A stretch of DNA of 64,000 bases from Strigamia acuminata. Its lineage: Eukaryota; Arthropoda; Chilopoda; Geophilomorpha; Linotaeniidae. Numbering within the stretch: the stretch's first letter is position 1; each line of letters begins with the position of its first letter. The notes beneath the pieces were generated by a model. It ran no database searches and had not been told where the DNA came from. It saw only the letters and a program-made list of their open reading frames with translations. Below, one piece after another: positions 20,420 to 30,690 of this stretch. Position numbers and translations under genes: made by a program. The DNA lies in assembly GCA_949358305.1 (NCBI GenBank), contig OX442322.1, positions 8,432,001-8,496,000 on the forward strand, read 5' to 3'.

Positions 20420-20528
20420 TTCCCAACAAGTCTTCTATGTTCCCTATCTTCGATTTCCATAAGATTTCCCATTCTTCTATCTGATCTGCGGACGGCGGCG
20501 CGACTGGAGTGGTTACTGGAAGTGACAT
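20420..20528 (-). pseudogene. gag: Gag N-terminus of element F, cut off by insertion of B
   Basis: The minus-strand frame starts at ATG 20528-20526 and encodes about 35 residues with the I-E-E-W-E-I-L-W-K and E-D-L-L-G segments typical of the Gag N-termini of T and B. The frame meets the B 3' LTR at the TTCC target copy and would continue in frame at 10852 if B were absent. The break therefore comes from insertion, not decay. Confidence 0.85.
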
Positions 20529-21593
20529 TTTTCAGATAAGTAAACTTTGACAACAGGAATTGATTCTTTGTGTAAAAATAAAATCTTCTTTTCCAGTTGG
20601 ATCCCAACCCAACGGACGACACACTAAGGGCAAAGCAGAGACACCAACAAACAAAAAGGACGGATTTGACTTACACACTCGAATTTCGACCTCGAAATCC
20701 CACGTTCAAGGATCGATGCGACAGCGCTTAATTTATGTGAGCTAACTATTGATTTTGGAGATGACAAAGACCCCCAAAACCCTCGAGTCACAATAAATTT
20801 CGATACGCTTATCTGTACGGAATTGCACTCTGGCGTATTTAAGCGACAATTGCTCTCTGCCTAATGCAGTAATGGCGAGCGAACTTGAGTATTTGCCCAG
20901 ATTCAATTGTAGATTTAACAACCAAATTGCAAACAAAACACTCCTAACTGAATTATTCTCGAAAATCTTTTCTTATTAGACCAAAACTGATCACTTGAAT
21001 AAGACTTTGCTAAATAAACGATTTGTTTTCCCCCAAAGACCTGACTGAATGCTGGACATATACTTAAGAAGATTATATTTAATTTATTTGAGACAAAATT
21101 ATAAATATAAATCTTTGTTTCAGATGGACATCGCATTGCGTTGTGTGATGATTGACGACTAGTTGACAGCCAGGAACGTCCGCGACCAGTGGTGCGCTGC
21201 GGCTTGAACTCCACACTGAGGACGTTGTCCACTCGAAGGAGATCCACTGTCACGACGACACAAAACGGGAAAAGGACGATTTGCTCCAAACAGGCGAATT
21301 CACTGCACGGCTCACTGTCACTTGGCACAAACTCAAGTGCGCACTTGAAGACAGACGGCGCTAAGCAGCTGGACACACCTGATGCACTTGAAACACACCT
21401 TTTGGCACTTTCACAAGATACGTGACCGCAACTGACCGGAAATACAGGCGTACAACGGCGCACGGACGACACGCATACAAAAAGCACTGGTGCTTGACAC
21501 TTGAAATGAGAGCAAATCATAAATCACACAATAAACCTGGCACAGACTCGAATTCGCGATGACACGAAGTATCCTGGTCACTGGGACCAAAAA
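20529..21593 (-). other. Leader of element F
   Basis: This is the minus-strand leader between the 5' LTR and Gag. It holds the primer site (21589-21571), a 201-codon open frame (21520-20915) without recognisable domains, and the conserved box CACAACGCAATG (minus, 21145-21134). Stretches near 20760-21120 are AT-rich. I see no other gene in it. Confidence 0.6.
21571..21589 (-). promoter_or_regulatory. Primer binding site of element F, diverged tRNA-His type
   Basis: TGGTCCCAGTGACCAGGAT (minus) lies four bases after the LTR end. The outer TGGT and the GTGACCAGGAT core fit tRNA-His; the middle has changed. Confidence 0.65.
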
Positions 21594-23054
21594 TGTTGCA
21601 ACTGGCCTGGGCTGGGCCAATTAAGAAACAAAGGACCTTCTTTTTGACCGCTGATTTTGTATAGTGGCTTTGAAGATTCAATGTCCATCTGTCAGGCATC
21701 CAGAACAGCAGGTACTTTGGAGGAAACAAGGTGTTTTTACTCCTCACTCATTCTGCTAATAAAATCCACGGGAGTAAAAATAAACATCGTTTAATATCAT
21801 TGAAAACATGAATAACACAGATACAATGCAGCGCGAGAGCAGAAACAAAGCAGTTACACTTAAAACAATAAACTATAACAAGTGCAATCACATAAGCATT
21901 GTATAAGGACATATGCACTTGAAAGTAAGGAAGCCTTAGGTCCCTAAAAAAGGGAGGAAATAAACCATCTGATACAAATAGACTACCGTACAGGGCATCA
22001 AGTACATTTGCTTAAGCCTAACAACTGAAAACCTACATTAAATGTAATAAATCAGTTTTACAATCAATCTTTAGATGCTATATTCAAGAACCCATTAGAA
22101 ATGCATTAAATCCTAGTAAATATTCATGAAACACAAGAAAAAGAATAAATATAGAGGTTTTCTACCAATCAAATTGCAGCTCTACAGTGAGTGCAGTATT
22201 TACATCAGAAAGCATTATCATCATGCAATAAAACTTAAGACTATTACATTGCTAAATACACAAATGCCCAATTACTCACAAATACCTCATAAAACCCACA
22301 AAAAGGTAATTTTAAATACATCTTTACAGAGACACTTAAGCCACGCCCACAGCAATGGCGGACAAGGAGAGAGATTGCTCATATGAGCACAAAAGCAATC
22401 CAATTAACCTTCCAGGACAAGTGAGAGGCATTTTAAGGTAACAAATTAATTAATAGGCATACAAACAACTAATATAGGTGGTTTTTAATCCGTGACAGGA
22501 CCTGGAACATTTCTACCAGCTGTCCAGAGGCGGACACGCATGGGAGGCGATCATTTGCACGCATTTTGGACGTTTTCACACCTGAAACGAGCGGTGTTGA
22601 ACTCACATGCGCACAATAGACACACAGGACATTAAACAAGGTAGGAAAATTGCTAATAAACTGATAAAATGCACTGAATGCATTTAAACATTAATAATAA
22701 CAGTTAGATCTCTTCCAGTCCACATTTGAATTGAGCGAGATGCATCCAGCTTGTCGGACTGCTTACACTAATGAACTGGAAATAGATAACACTCAAGAAA
22801 CAGGTAAAATTTACACAAAACGTTAATAAGTGACAACAAAAACTTACAAAGCAATATTTTGACATTTCAGATAATTAATTCACATGGCAAACGCTTTTAT
22901 ACGGGGAAATATTCAGATAATTGACAAATTCGAACTCAAACACACAAGAATATTATTAAAAACGTTTTGTCTGTATTTCCAGGAAATTGCCACATGTATA
23001 GATTTTCTTCTTAGCCGGTAAACGTTTTGACAACTCCATTTGTTGCTAGCAACA
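21594..23054 (-). repeat. 5' LTR of element F (1461 bp)
   Basis: Minus-strand start TGTTGCTAGCAACA at 23054, end ...GTTGCAACA at 21594. It is near-identical to 6786-8248 and is followed on its outer side by the GAAC target copy (23055-23058). TATAAAA (minus) is at 22901-22895. Confidence 0.93.
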
Positions 23055-24034
23055 GAACTTCAAACACAAGCAAACAAAATTTTAGACTGAGAGAAGTGTC
23101 CAAGTGCTTACAGCCTTTCAAATTATTATAACCAAACTTATTTCGAAAATTCAGGAGCGTGGCTCTTTCTCAAATTGCTTGAGCAAGGGGACCATACTCT
23201 CAGGTCGCTCCCACGCAAAGCACCGAGTCTGCTCACACAGTAAAACGTTAAACATAACTGCCTGTATCAACTTCAAAACCAAAAAACCAAACACCGCAAA
23301 AGCACCTGGATAAAACTCTCAATCTTAACAAACTTCTTTCTAAACTAATAAAAGCAAAGCTTGTCTTCTTTCTTTTCTGCCCTGACGGCAGGCGTCCACC
23401 TTCCCGTACGACTTGGCGTTAATGCTCAGTTGACTGGAGCGTGACTTGTTATTTGACTTGTCTGCACCGACCAGCAACCCGCTTGCACCGCTAACTGTCC
23501 AGCCGTCTTCATCGTCCTGATGTGCCAACCACATGATGCGACCTTGCAACCACAAGCTCCTTGAAGACAATTGCATTGTCCCGCTCAGCTTGACTTGACT
23601 CGTACACACCACACTGACACCTCCTGGACAAGCTCAACAACAGGAAGGCAAAACTAAATTCTAACTTAATTCAAACAGAAACTCCCCTGCTTTAAGCAGT
23701 TATATGGAGTGCAAAACTTAAACGCTAACTTAAATACAAAAAAGCACACTTCCCCTCCCCCCAGAAGGAACACATCAAAAACCCAGAAAACAGCCCACCA
23801 AAAATACACTTTAATAACTAAAAATGTTCTTCTTCTTTCAGGCTGTAGCTGTTCAACTTGCACATTGCGTTGTGTTTGACTTGGCAGACTCAGGACGTCA
23901 ATGGCCGCTCTCACGTGACTCTCTGGCGTGCGCACTTGATGCCGGCCGCTCACGGAACCAGCCGTACAAACGAACCAACTGGCACGCACCAACCCACTTG
24001 AATCACTTGCTGAACATCCAAATGACCTCTTTTC

Positions 24035-24059
24035 CATGCGCGCTGTACACACGTGCACG
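24035..24059 (-). other. Hairpin with palindromic loop after the G primer site
   Basis: On the minus strand, arms CGTGCACG and CGCGCATG enclose the nine-base loop TGTGTACAG. The arms pair with one wobble and one mismatch. The loop is the same as in element C and contains the palindrome TGTACA. Confidence 0.5.
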
Positions 24060-24060
24060 A

Positions 24061-24079
24061 AATCCTGGTCACGGCACCA
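24061..24079 (-). promoter_or_regulatory. Primer binding site of element G, perfect tRNA-His type
   Basis: TGGTGCCGTGACCAGGATT on the minus strand, 13 bases after the LTR end. It is the exact complement expected of an animal tRNA-His 3' end with CCA. Confidence 0.8.
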
Positions 24080-24092
24080 AAAAACAGCTCCC

Positions 24093-25671
24093 TGTAGCAA
24101 ACAACCTTGGATCTCACAGGGGAGGACTGGCGAATTGGTCACCAAACTCTGGAAACCGCCCGAGACTGTATAGTGGTTGATGAAACAAGCTGAAATCCTT
24201 TCTCTGAGCCCAAGCCTAACTTGAAGAAGGATTAGGCCTGACTGCATGAAACTAGGCCTAACTGCATTTAGATGAAGTGATTGGCAAAACCTCTTTAGCT
24301 GCTGGGTAGAAATTCTGTGCTCCCAGGGAGGAGGAGAGCAGGCAAAGCTCTCTACTCACAAGTCATCCTGTTTATTGAAGTAAAATAAACCCAGGAATAA
24401 TTTATCCAAAGAAGGAGGAAAAACATCAACTGGCTTTAATACTTAACAACTGATAACAACTGAGTTGCTTCTTTAGCAACCTACTCTTAACAACTGGTCA
24501 CCTGATTACAATAAATGTCAGTGACCAAACAATACAGATTTGAATAATAACAATAGTGCCAACAAGGTTTCCGTATATAGACAACAGATGTCAAACTTAA
24601 CATAAATAAAGGCAAAACTTAACCTAACACCTTGAAAACAGTATGACCTGTGCAAACAGCACTTCACTTAAACTTAACAGATAATTCAAAGGCTAAAACT
24701 AACATTAACTGCACTCAAAACACAATGCTGAGCCCAAACCCCAATTGCCACCAAAAGAGGGCGCAAAGTGTCACAAACCTTAACCCGTAACAACCATACA
24801 ATAACAAAGGTAAAAGCTTAGATTAACAACCCTTAATATTGGTAATTTATACAAACAATAACTAGTAAATATTCCCTATGTCCAGGTCTCCTCAAAACCC
24901 CAAAAGAAATAATAACAGGGCAACAGTGCAGCACCAAATCCAAGATGGCGACCATGCAACTGCTAAAATGACGTGAATGGAGCCAAACAAGGTCGCGAGC
25001 GACTCACAGGCCTTCTCAACGATGGATCTTCGTCTTAGAACGGTCAGTACAGCTTTCCCAGTGCTTGGGCATTGAAACCCGACCAATTCAACTCATTTGC
25101 AGGACCCACACGACCACGAGAGGCGTCGCAAGGCGTACGCTCACGCCCGACGCTCGCAAACGCTCACAAACGATGTCCAACGCCCATCCAGCGACCCAAG
25201 ACACCTGTGGACTACCTTAAACACCAATACAAGTTAGTATAAATTAAATCACAAGCAAAATAAGCACCAAAAACTACAAATGTGCTTATTTCAGGTTCTT
25301 CCCATCTCCCAGTTCACTTGCGCTATGGCGGCCATCTTGCCGATGCACGCCTATCTCCTTCGCAAGTGAACTGGAAACAGGAGAGAACTTACAAATACTA
25401 GAAATAACTCAGAAACGTGAAAAAGACACATAAATTAATTACAAAAGACTAAAAACACAACTTTCAAACATTCCAGGTGTGGCAGGCGAAGTGACAACCC
25501 TCTTGAACTACCAGGATCGTGACAACAAAGCGGCAAACCAACTGGGCATGTCAGATATGTGTTAAAAATCTATCTAAACTTGACAACAAAATTAAAAAGC
25601 CTTTTCTTTCTTTCAGAAGATGAACAACGTGAAATCTCCAGATCCTTTTTGTTGCGTTCTTGCTCGCAACA
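24093..25671 (-). repeat. 5' LTR of element G (1579 bp), C-type
   Basis: Minus-strand start TGTTGCGAGCAAGAACGCAA at 25671, end ...TTTGCTACA at 24093. It is related to but clearly diverged from the LTRs of C and D. It keeps the AATAAA (plus-strand TTTATT near 24370) that both C LTRs have lost. It directly abuts the H fragment at 25672. Confidence 0.88.
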
Positions 25672-26916
25672 TCGCAGAGCTTCTGGGGCCGAGCTTTTGC
25701 CTGGGACCAGGCGTTACCGGACGACGACCGTGCTCAGGTTGCTCGTTAGTATGCCGACCTTCAACATCTGAAAGAAGTAAAGGTGCAGAGATGGGTGGGC
25801 ACGTGTTCGGGTGAAGGTCTAAGTTTAGAAGTGTATTGCGATGCGAGTCCCCGAGCTTATGGATGCGCAGTTTACATCCGGAACTCTTCCGGTGTGAGCA
25901 GGCTTTTCGTCGGAAAGAGCAGGATCGCTCCGTTAGACAAGCTTACGCTTCCGCGCCTTGAGCTGACCGCCACGGTGATTGGTGTTCGCATGCTCGAATA
26001 CATTCAGACCGATTTTTTACCTGACTTCCCTATCTCGAGTGTAAGATTTTTTACCGACTCTATGGTCGCATTGGGATGGATCCGATCGGAAAAGAACCGT
26101 TGGAAACCCTATGTTTCGAATCGAGTGGTCGAGGTCCTCGACAAGTCAAGGGTTGATCAATGGTCTTACGTCCCAACCGCAAAAAATCCTGCCGACATTT
26201 TGACACGTCCTTGCGACGTACCGACCTTGATTTCAAGTCACCTTTGGTGGAATGGTCCTGACCCGAAGGAGTTCGACCAGGTCGACGCCCCTCCGGTGTT
26301 CCTTCCCAAAGAAGAAGAGAAGCTGGTCTCTTCTGCAGTGACGTTATACGATGACTTTCTCGATCAGTTTTTTAAGCGATTCCGCTCATTCAATCGCTTG
26401 ACTCGCGTACTCGCGTTCATTCGCCGGTGGCGCTTTCCCGCGCCCGGGAAGGAATTGAATGTGTATGAGTTGGAGGAGGCGGAACGGAAGCTGATCTACT
26501 GGTCACAGCGCATGCATTTTTTAGAAGAATGTGTAGCCGTTGAACGCAAAGAGGATGTTGAGAAGTCATCCCCCCTCAGAAATTTCGAAATATTCCTGGA
26601 CGAAACCGGTTTGCTACGGCTCCGAAGTCGTCTTGCCAAATCGTTTCTTCCGTTTGACGAGGTCTATCCGATTTTGCTACACCCGAGTAGTTGGGTGACC
26701 CGGTTACTTATCCGTCGTGAGCACGTTTTGCTCTTGCACGGCGACTTAAGTGAAACTCTCTACCATATGAGAAACCGTTTTTGGATCATACGCGGTCGCC
26801 GAACGGTGCAGTCGGTTTTGCGAAGCTGTCTCGTCTGCAGGAGAGGGAGGCTGATGCGCGAGGACCCGCCTACCGGTGATCCGCCGTCCGAGCGTGTTAC
26901 ACCTGCGGCTCCGTTC
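25672..26916 (+). pseudogene. pol: Pol fragment H (RNase H to integrase zinc region)
   Basis: The frame begins at the end of LTR G inside the C-terminal RT/RNase H connection and runs through RNase H (C-D-A-S, R-L-E-L-T, T-D-S-M, N-P-A-D-I-L-T-R) to the integrase zinc region (C-L-V-C), ending abruptly at V-T-P-A-A-P-F where LTR E begins. One TAG at 25747-25749 stands where relatives have Trp. Codon use is more GC-rich than in A, B or E, and the protein differs from all other copies, so H is an older or separate family. Both ends are missing. Confidence 0.85.
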
Positions 26917-28430
26917 TGTTGCAAGACAGCGTGGAAGAATTGTTGTGCTGAGATTGTGTCAATAAATATTACTAATTTGCTTTGATTTGTTTAATTTTCC
27001 TTTAGTGTTTTATTTTTCATAATTAAATGATATTTTTCACTTTACAGGAATTTTGACTTATTAAACTTTTTCAATGTTATTTAGTGTTTTAGTGTTGTGA
27101 AATGGGATAATTCAATTTATTGTCACTTATTTTCAGTATTTTATTGCGTATTTTGTTTTATTTTATCAATTCTAATGCATTTTTCTAGTTGTACGGCATT
27201 TTTGAGTGCATTCGTCGAAATGCAGCACAGTTACGCTATACGCGTGACGTCATTTTTCAATTCCTAGTCTTATTATTTCAGAACTTCTAACGTTTCGTTT
27301 TCACCTTTTTATGGTAGTTTTGTTGTGTTTTAGTATTGTTTTGTACTAATTCCGGTGTGCTCTTTCGTTTGGTGTGCTCAGATTTTGTCATAGAGTTTTC
27401 GTTTCGTCGTTACGAACGTTCGTCGTCGGCCACCATATGGGCGCGGCCGACGATGTTCGTTTCGTTCGTGTTACGATCCATTTCTGTGTAGTTTTGATTA
27501 AATAGTGTGATTTTGTTCGGGAAATTATATTTCCTATATTTATTTCAACATTGTCAGGTGTTTTTATTCAAATCTTAAACTTGTATTTTCAAACTGTGTT
27601 GCTTTGCCGCCGATTAGGTGACCGTTAGGCGCCATGTTGATTTATCGGCAATTTTGATGATGTAATCGTTTGCTTTGAATTTATTATACTATTATACTTA
27701 TTTATTATTTCATTTCGAAGTGTTTTCACCTGTATTCTTTGCTATTTTTGCATTTTTATTCCGTTCGGAATTCAAATGTTTTGATGACATCATTTTGCTT
27801 GACGCTGATTGGCTGTCTCGATCGTCTGCTTGACGATCATTGTTTTTGCTCCGTTTGCACTGTTTTACTTTTCAGATCTTATTGTTGTGATTAGATTAAA
27901 TATTCCTGGTATTCTTGTGATCATTTTAGTATGTCACAATCTTTATTTCGTGCAGTTTTTATGTAACTACAACTTTGCTGTGATTTCGTTTCCTCCGTTG
28001 CTATGACAACGGAGTTTCTTTTGTTAATGTATTTCGCCGCTATCGGCTTGGCGCGTGCCGTAATGGTTACTGCGCATGTGCGGTTCCAAAAGAACCAATG
28101 TAATTGATGTATTTTCTTCACTCTTCTGTTTAACTTAGATTAAAGAAGTTGTTTTTAATTTTACTCCCGTTTCATGTTATTTAAGCAATGTGGCGCGAGT
28201 AGTTAAGCCTTTCCCTGGATTAGCCATTGATTCAGCACTCCATTGGATATTAATCAACGGTGTTCCCATCAATGCTCCATGCATTCAACAATAGTTTTCA
28301 GTGCGGATTTGTGTTCTCAGCGCGGTTTTCGTACGAATTTAACAATACGATCACTTGAGTTTTTTAGAGGCGGGAAATTCAAATAGCCCCAACCCCATTC
28401 CTAGCTGTTTGGTGTTGACAGACCGCAACA
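26917..28430 (+). repeat. 5' LTR of element E (1514 bp), A-type
   Basis: It starts TGTTGCAAGACAG and ends ...ACCGCAACA, with several indels relative to 3728-5294. It lies directly after the H fragment; the left flank is GTTC, but no right copy is found. Confidence 0.9.
27245..28014 (+). promoter_or_regulatory. CRE, CCAAT and X-box sites in LTR E
   Basis: TGACGTCA at 27245-27252, GGCGCCATGTTG near 27629, reverse CCAAT ATTGG at 27808-27812, and CTCCGTTG/CAACGGAG arms around CTATGA at 27993-28014. Order and spacing resemble LTRs A and B, although the LTRs have diverged elsewhere. Confidence 0.55.
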
Positions 28431-28920
28431 TCGAATACGTTCTTTTGGTGCACGTGACCAGGATTCCGTCTGAAATCTGTGAGTTTTTCCGGTTCGTTTT
28501 GGATACGTTTCTTCGCGTGTTTGTTGCGACGGGAGAACAATACGTTCGTGATTCGTCGTCTGCTACGAGTGTCGCCGTTCAACGTGACAACAGTCACGAC
28601 TGGGACAGCTCTTGCGTCGAGTGCGAACTTTTGTGTGTCATCAGCGGGATTCTACGGTCGCCATCTTGGATAAGGATAACACAACGCGCTGTGCTGAGAA
28701 GTCGATTCGCCCCTGGATTTATTGCTTTTCTTGTGTTTTATCATTCAGTGCATTTATTTTGGAGGTTTTGTTTGCATGAGGGTATTGTTTTGGGTATTCT
28801 TTTTGGTGTTATTGCTGTTTCATATGCTAATCTTAAGGGAAATTTAGTAAAAGTGAATTTTATTGCAAATTGTTTTAGTGTTTTCTTTAATTTTATGCAT
28901 GCATCTCCATATAACTGGCA
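28431..28920 (+). other. Leader of element E, first part, with primer site
   Basis: The tRNA-His-type primer site TGGTGCACGTGACCAGGATT begins at 28446. The box CACAACGCGCTG is at 28680-28691. The leader is related to that of B, and a frame from LTR into leader stays open to 28954 but has no ATG near the primer site. It is interrupted by B2 at 28921 and resumes at 37464 after the duplicated GGCA. Confidence 0.65.
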
Positions 28921-29724
28921 TGTTGCAACCTGTTGCAAACAGAGTGGAATATAAATTGATACTGCTTTTTATTTGCCATTTTATTGTCCTATTAAATATT
29001 CAAAGTGTTGTTAAATTTTGCTTCTAATAGTTTGACTTACATTTCAGGTGTTTTTTGTGAGGTTTTAAATTCAAATCTTTGCATTACGTAACTTTGCTGT
29101 ATTCTGATTGGCTGAGCCGATCGTCTGCTTCCCGATCGATTCTTTCTGTATTTTCTCATTGTTTTAAGTGTTTTTGAGCATTGTTACCATTTACTTTTAT
29201 GTTCCTGACATCTTTGTGGTCATTTTGACATATTGCAATTTGATTTTAATGCATTTTTGAGCAATCGCTCACTTCAATGTATTTCATTTTTCTCTGTTGT
29301 CATAGCAACGGAATTTCTCAATTGTGTTTTTTACCTTGGCGCGTGCCGTGACCATTGTTTTGCACGTGCATTTTCTTTGTTAGCCAACGTACATTCGTGT
29401 ATTTGGTCAGTTATCATTCTACTTCCGAATAAATAAGTTGTTTTATGTTATCTCCTGGAGTTTTTACTTTCGTCGCCATTACAATGTGTCGGGAGTAGCC
29501 AAACATTTTCCCAGACTGGTCAATGGTTAAGCGGACACTTGGATACCATTCAACAGTAGTTTCTACAGGGATTCCTTCATTCTCCAATGCATTTCGGGAC
29601 AAAGTAAATCTGTTTCCACACGGTATACGTACTAACCTCACTATACGATCGTTTGAGTGGATTGGCGGGAGATTCAAAACGCCATGGCTCAGTTCTTTTC
29701 TGTCCTGTGTGATTGACCGCTACA
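28921..29724 (+). repeat. 5' LTR of B2 with internal deletion (804 bp)
   Basis: Compared with 10853-12494 it lacks what corresponds to about 10992-11829. The break is at the short repeat TTTTGTG near 29055. The lost part includes the CRE and the GCCAT site; CCAAT and X-box remain. Confidence 0.93.
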
Positions 29725-30690
29725 TAGGATACGAATTTATGGTGCACGTGACCAGGATTCCGTCTGAAATCTGTGAGTTTTTCCGGTTCGTCATTGATAC
29801 GGTTCTATGCGTGATTGATGCGACGGGAGAAGTATACGTTCGGGATTCGTCGTCTGCTAGAACAATCATCGTTCAACGTGACAACAGTCACAACGGGGAT
29901 TCGTTTGGCGCCGAATACGAACAATTGAGTGTCATCAGCGGGATTCTACGGTCGCCATCTTGGATTTGGATAACACAACGCGCTGTGCTGGAAAGCTGGT
30001 TTGCCCCTGAAATTATTGCATTTTCTTTTGTTTTTCATTCTATTTGTGTGTTTTGGAGATTTTTATTGCATGAGGGTGTTGTATTGGGTATTCCATTGTT
30101 GTTTTTGCTTTTTCATTTGCTAGTCTTAAAGGGAAATTTCGTAAAGTGTATTTTATTGAAAATCTTAAAAGTGTTCTATTTAATTTTGTGCATGCATCTC
30201 CATATAACTGCCATAAGCAGCGGAGATTAGATTCTTTTGATGCTAGTTACTGGTCAGTCTCTCATTGCAAGGGCTGTCAGTTATTATCTTGAATTTTATG
30301 ATAGAGTTTTGGCGAGATTTGTTCCAAACGAACCGTCAATTATTTCAAAACTGTGCAGGACTTTTTGAGTCACGTTTTTCATACGTGATCAAGGTCGCTC
30401 GTCTGTTTTAGCATCCTTGATTGTTAAAACATTCGATATTCGTGTATTTTCAATTTGCTTTTCTTGTCACGTGGGCATTAAAACTTTGAAAAATTCAGTT
30501 CTTTTTAAGTGTGAAATTTCTGATTTTATTCTTTTTGGGGTATAAAATTGTGATTTTATTCTTTTTAAGTTTTCATTCATTTTGAAGTGTAAAATTTTGA
30601 ATTTTATTCTTTTTGAGTTTCATTGCAAAGTGTTATTTTGTTGTTCAAGTTATTGTCTTCTGTTTTAAAATTGACCGCCGTGAATTTGAA
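29725..30690 (+). other. Leader of B2 with primer site
   Basis: Almost identical to 12495-13460. The primer site TGGTGCACGTGACCAGGATT begins at 29740, and the CACAACGCGCTG box lies near 29974. Confidence 0.7.

Larger units (their letters stand above)
6786..23054 (-). mobile_element. Non-autonomous BEL/Pao element F (Gag-protease-TK remnant), split by B
   Basis: Both LTRs are present (23054-21594 as 5' LTR, 8248-6786 as 3' LTR, minus strand) and the insertion is bounded by GAAC target duplications at 6782-6785 and 23055-23058. Removing B (10853-20419 plus one TTCC copy) leaves a leader and a Gag-protease frame ending in a decayed thymidine-kinase-like domain. RT, RNase H and integrase are absent and there is no space for them, so F needs enzymes from another BEL element. 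It has one in-frame TGA in Gag. F2 at 60124-62766 is a second copy of its 3' half. Confidence 0.9.
23055..24092 (-). other. Leader of element G (minus), cut by F
   Basis: It follows the 5' LTR of G on the minus strand. Its first about 400 bases match the leader of C (49099-49500), including the hairpin and the box CACAACGCAATG (minus, 23874-23863). It then diverges. A 193-codon minus frame (24247-23666) spans LTR end, primer site and leader, and in C the equivalent is broken by a frameshift at the primer site, which argues against a protein. Element F interrupts it at 23055. Confidence 0.65.

Noticed and set aside
23666-24247. 193-codon leader frame in G as an env-like or accessory gene
   Set aside because: It begins in the LTR, crosses the primer site, and is broken by a frameshift in the C counterpart. 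No signal peptide or domain is recognisable.
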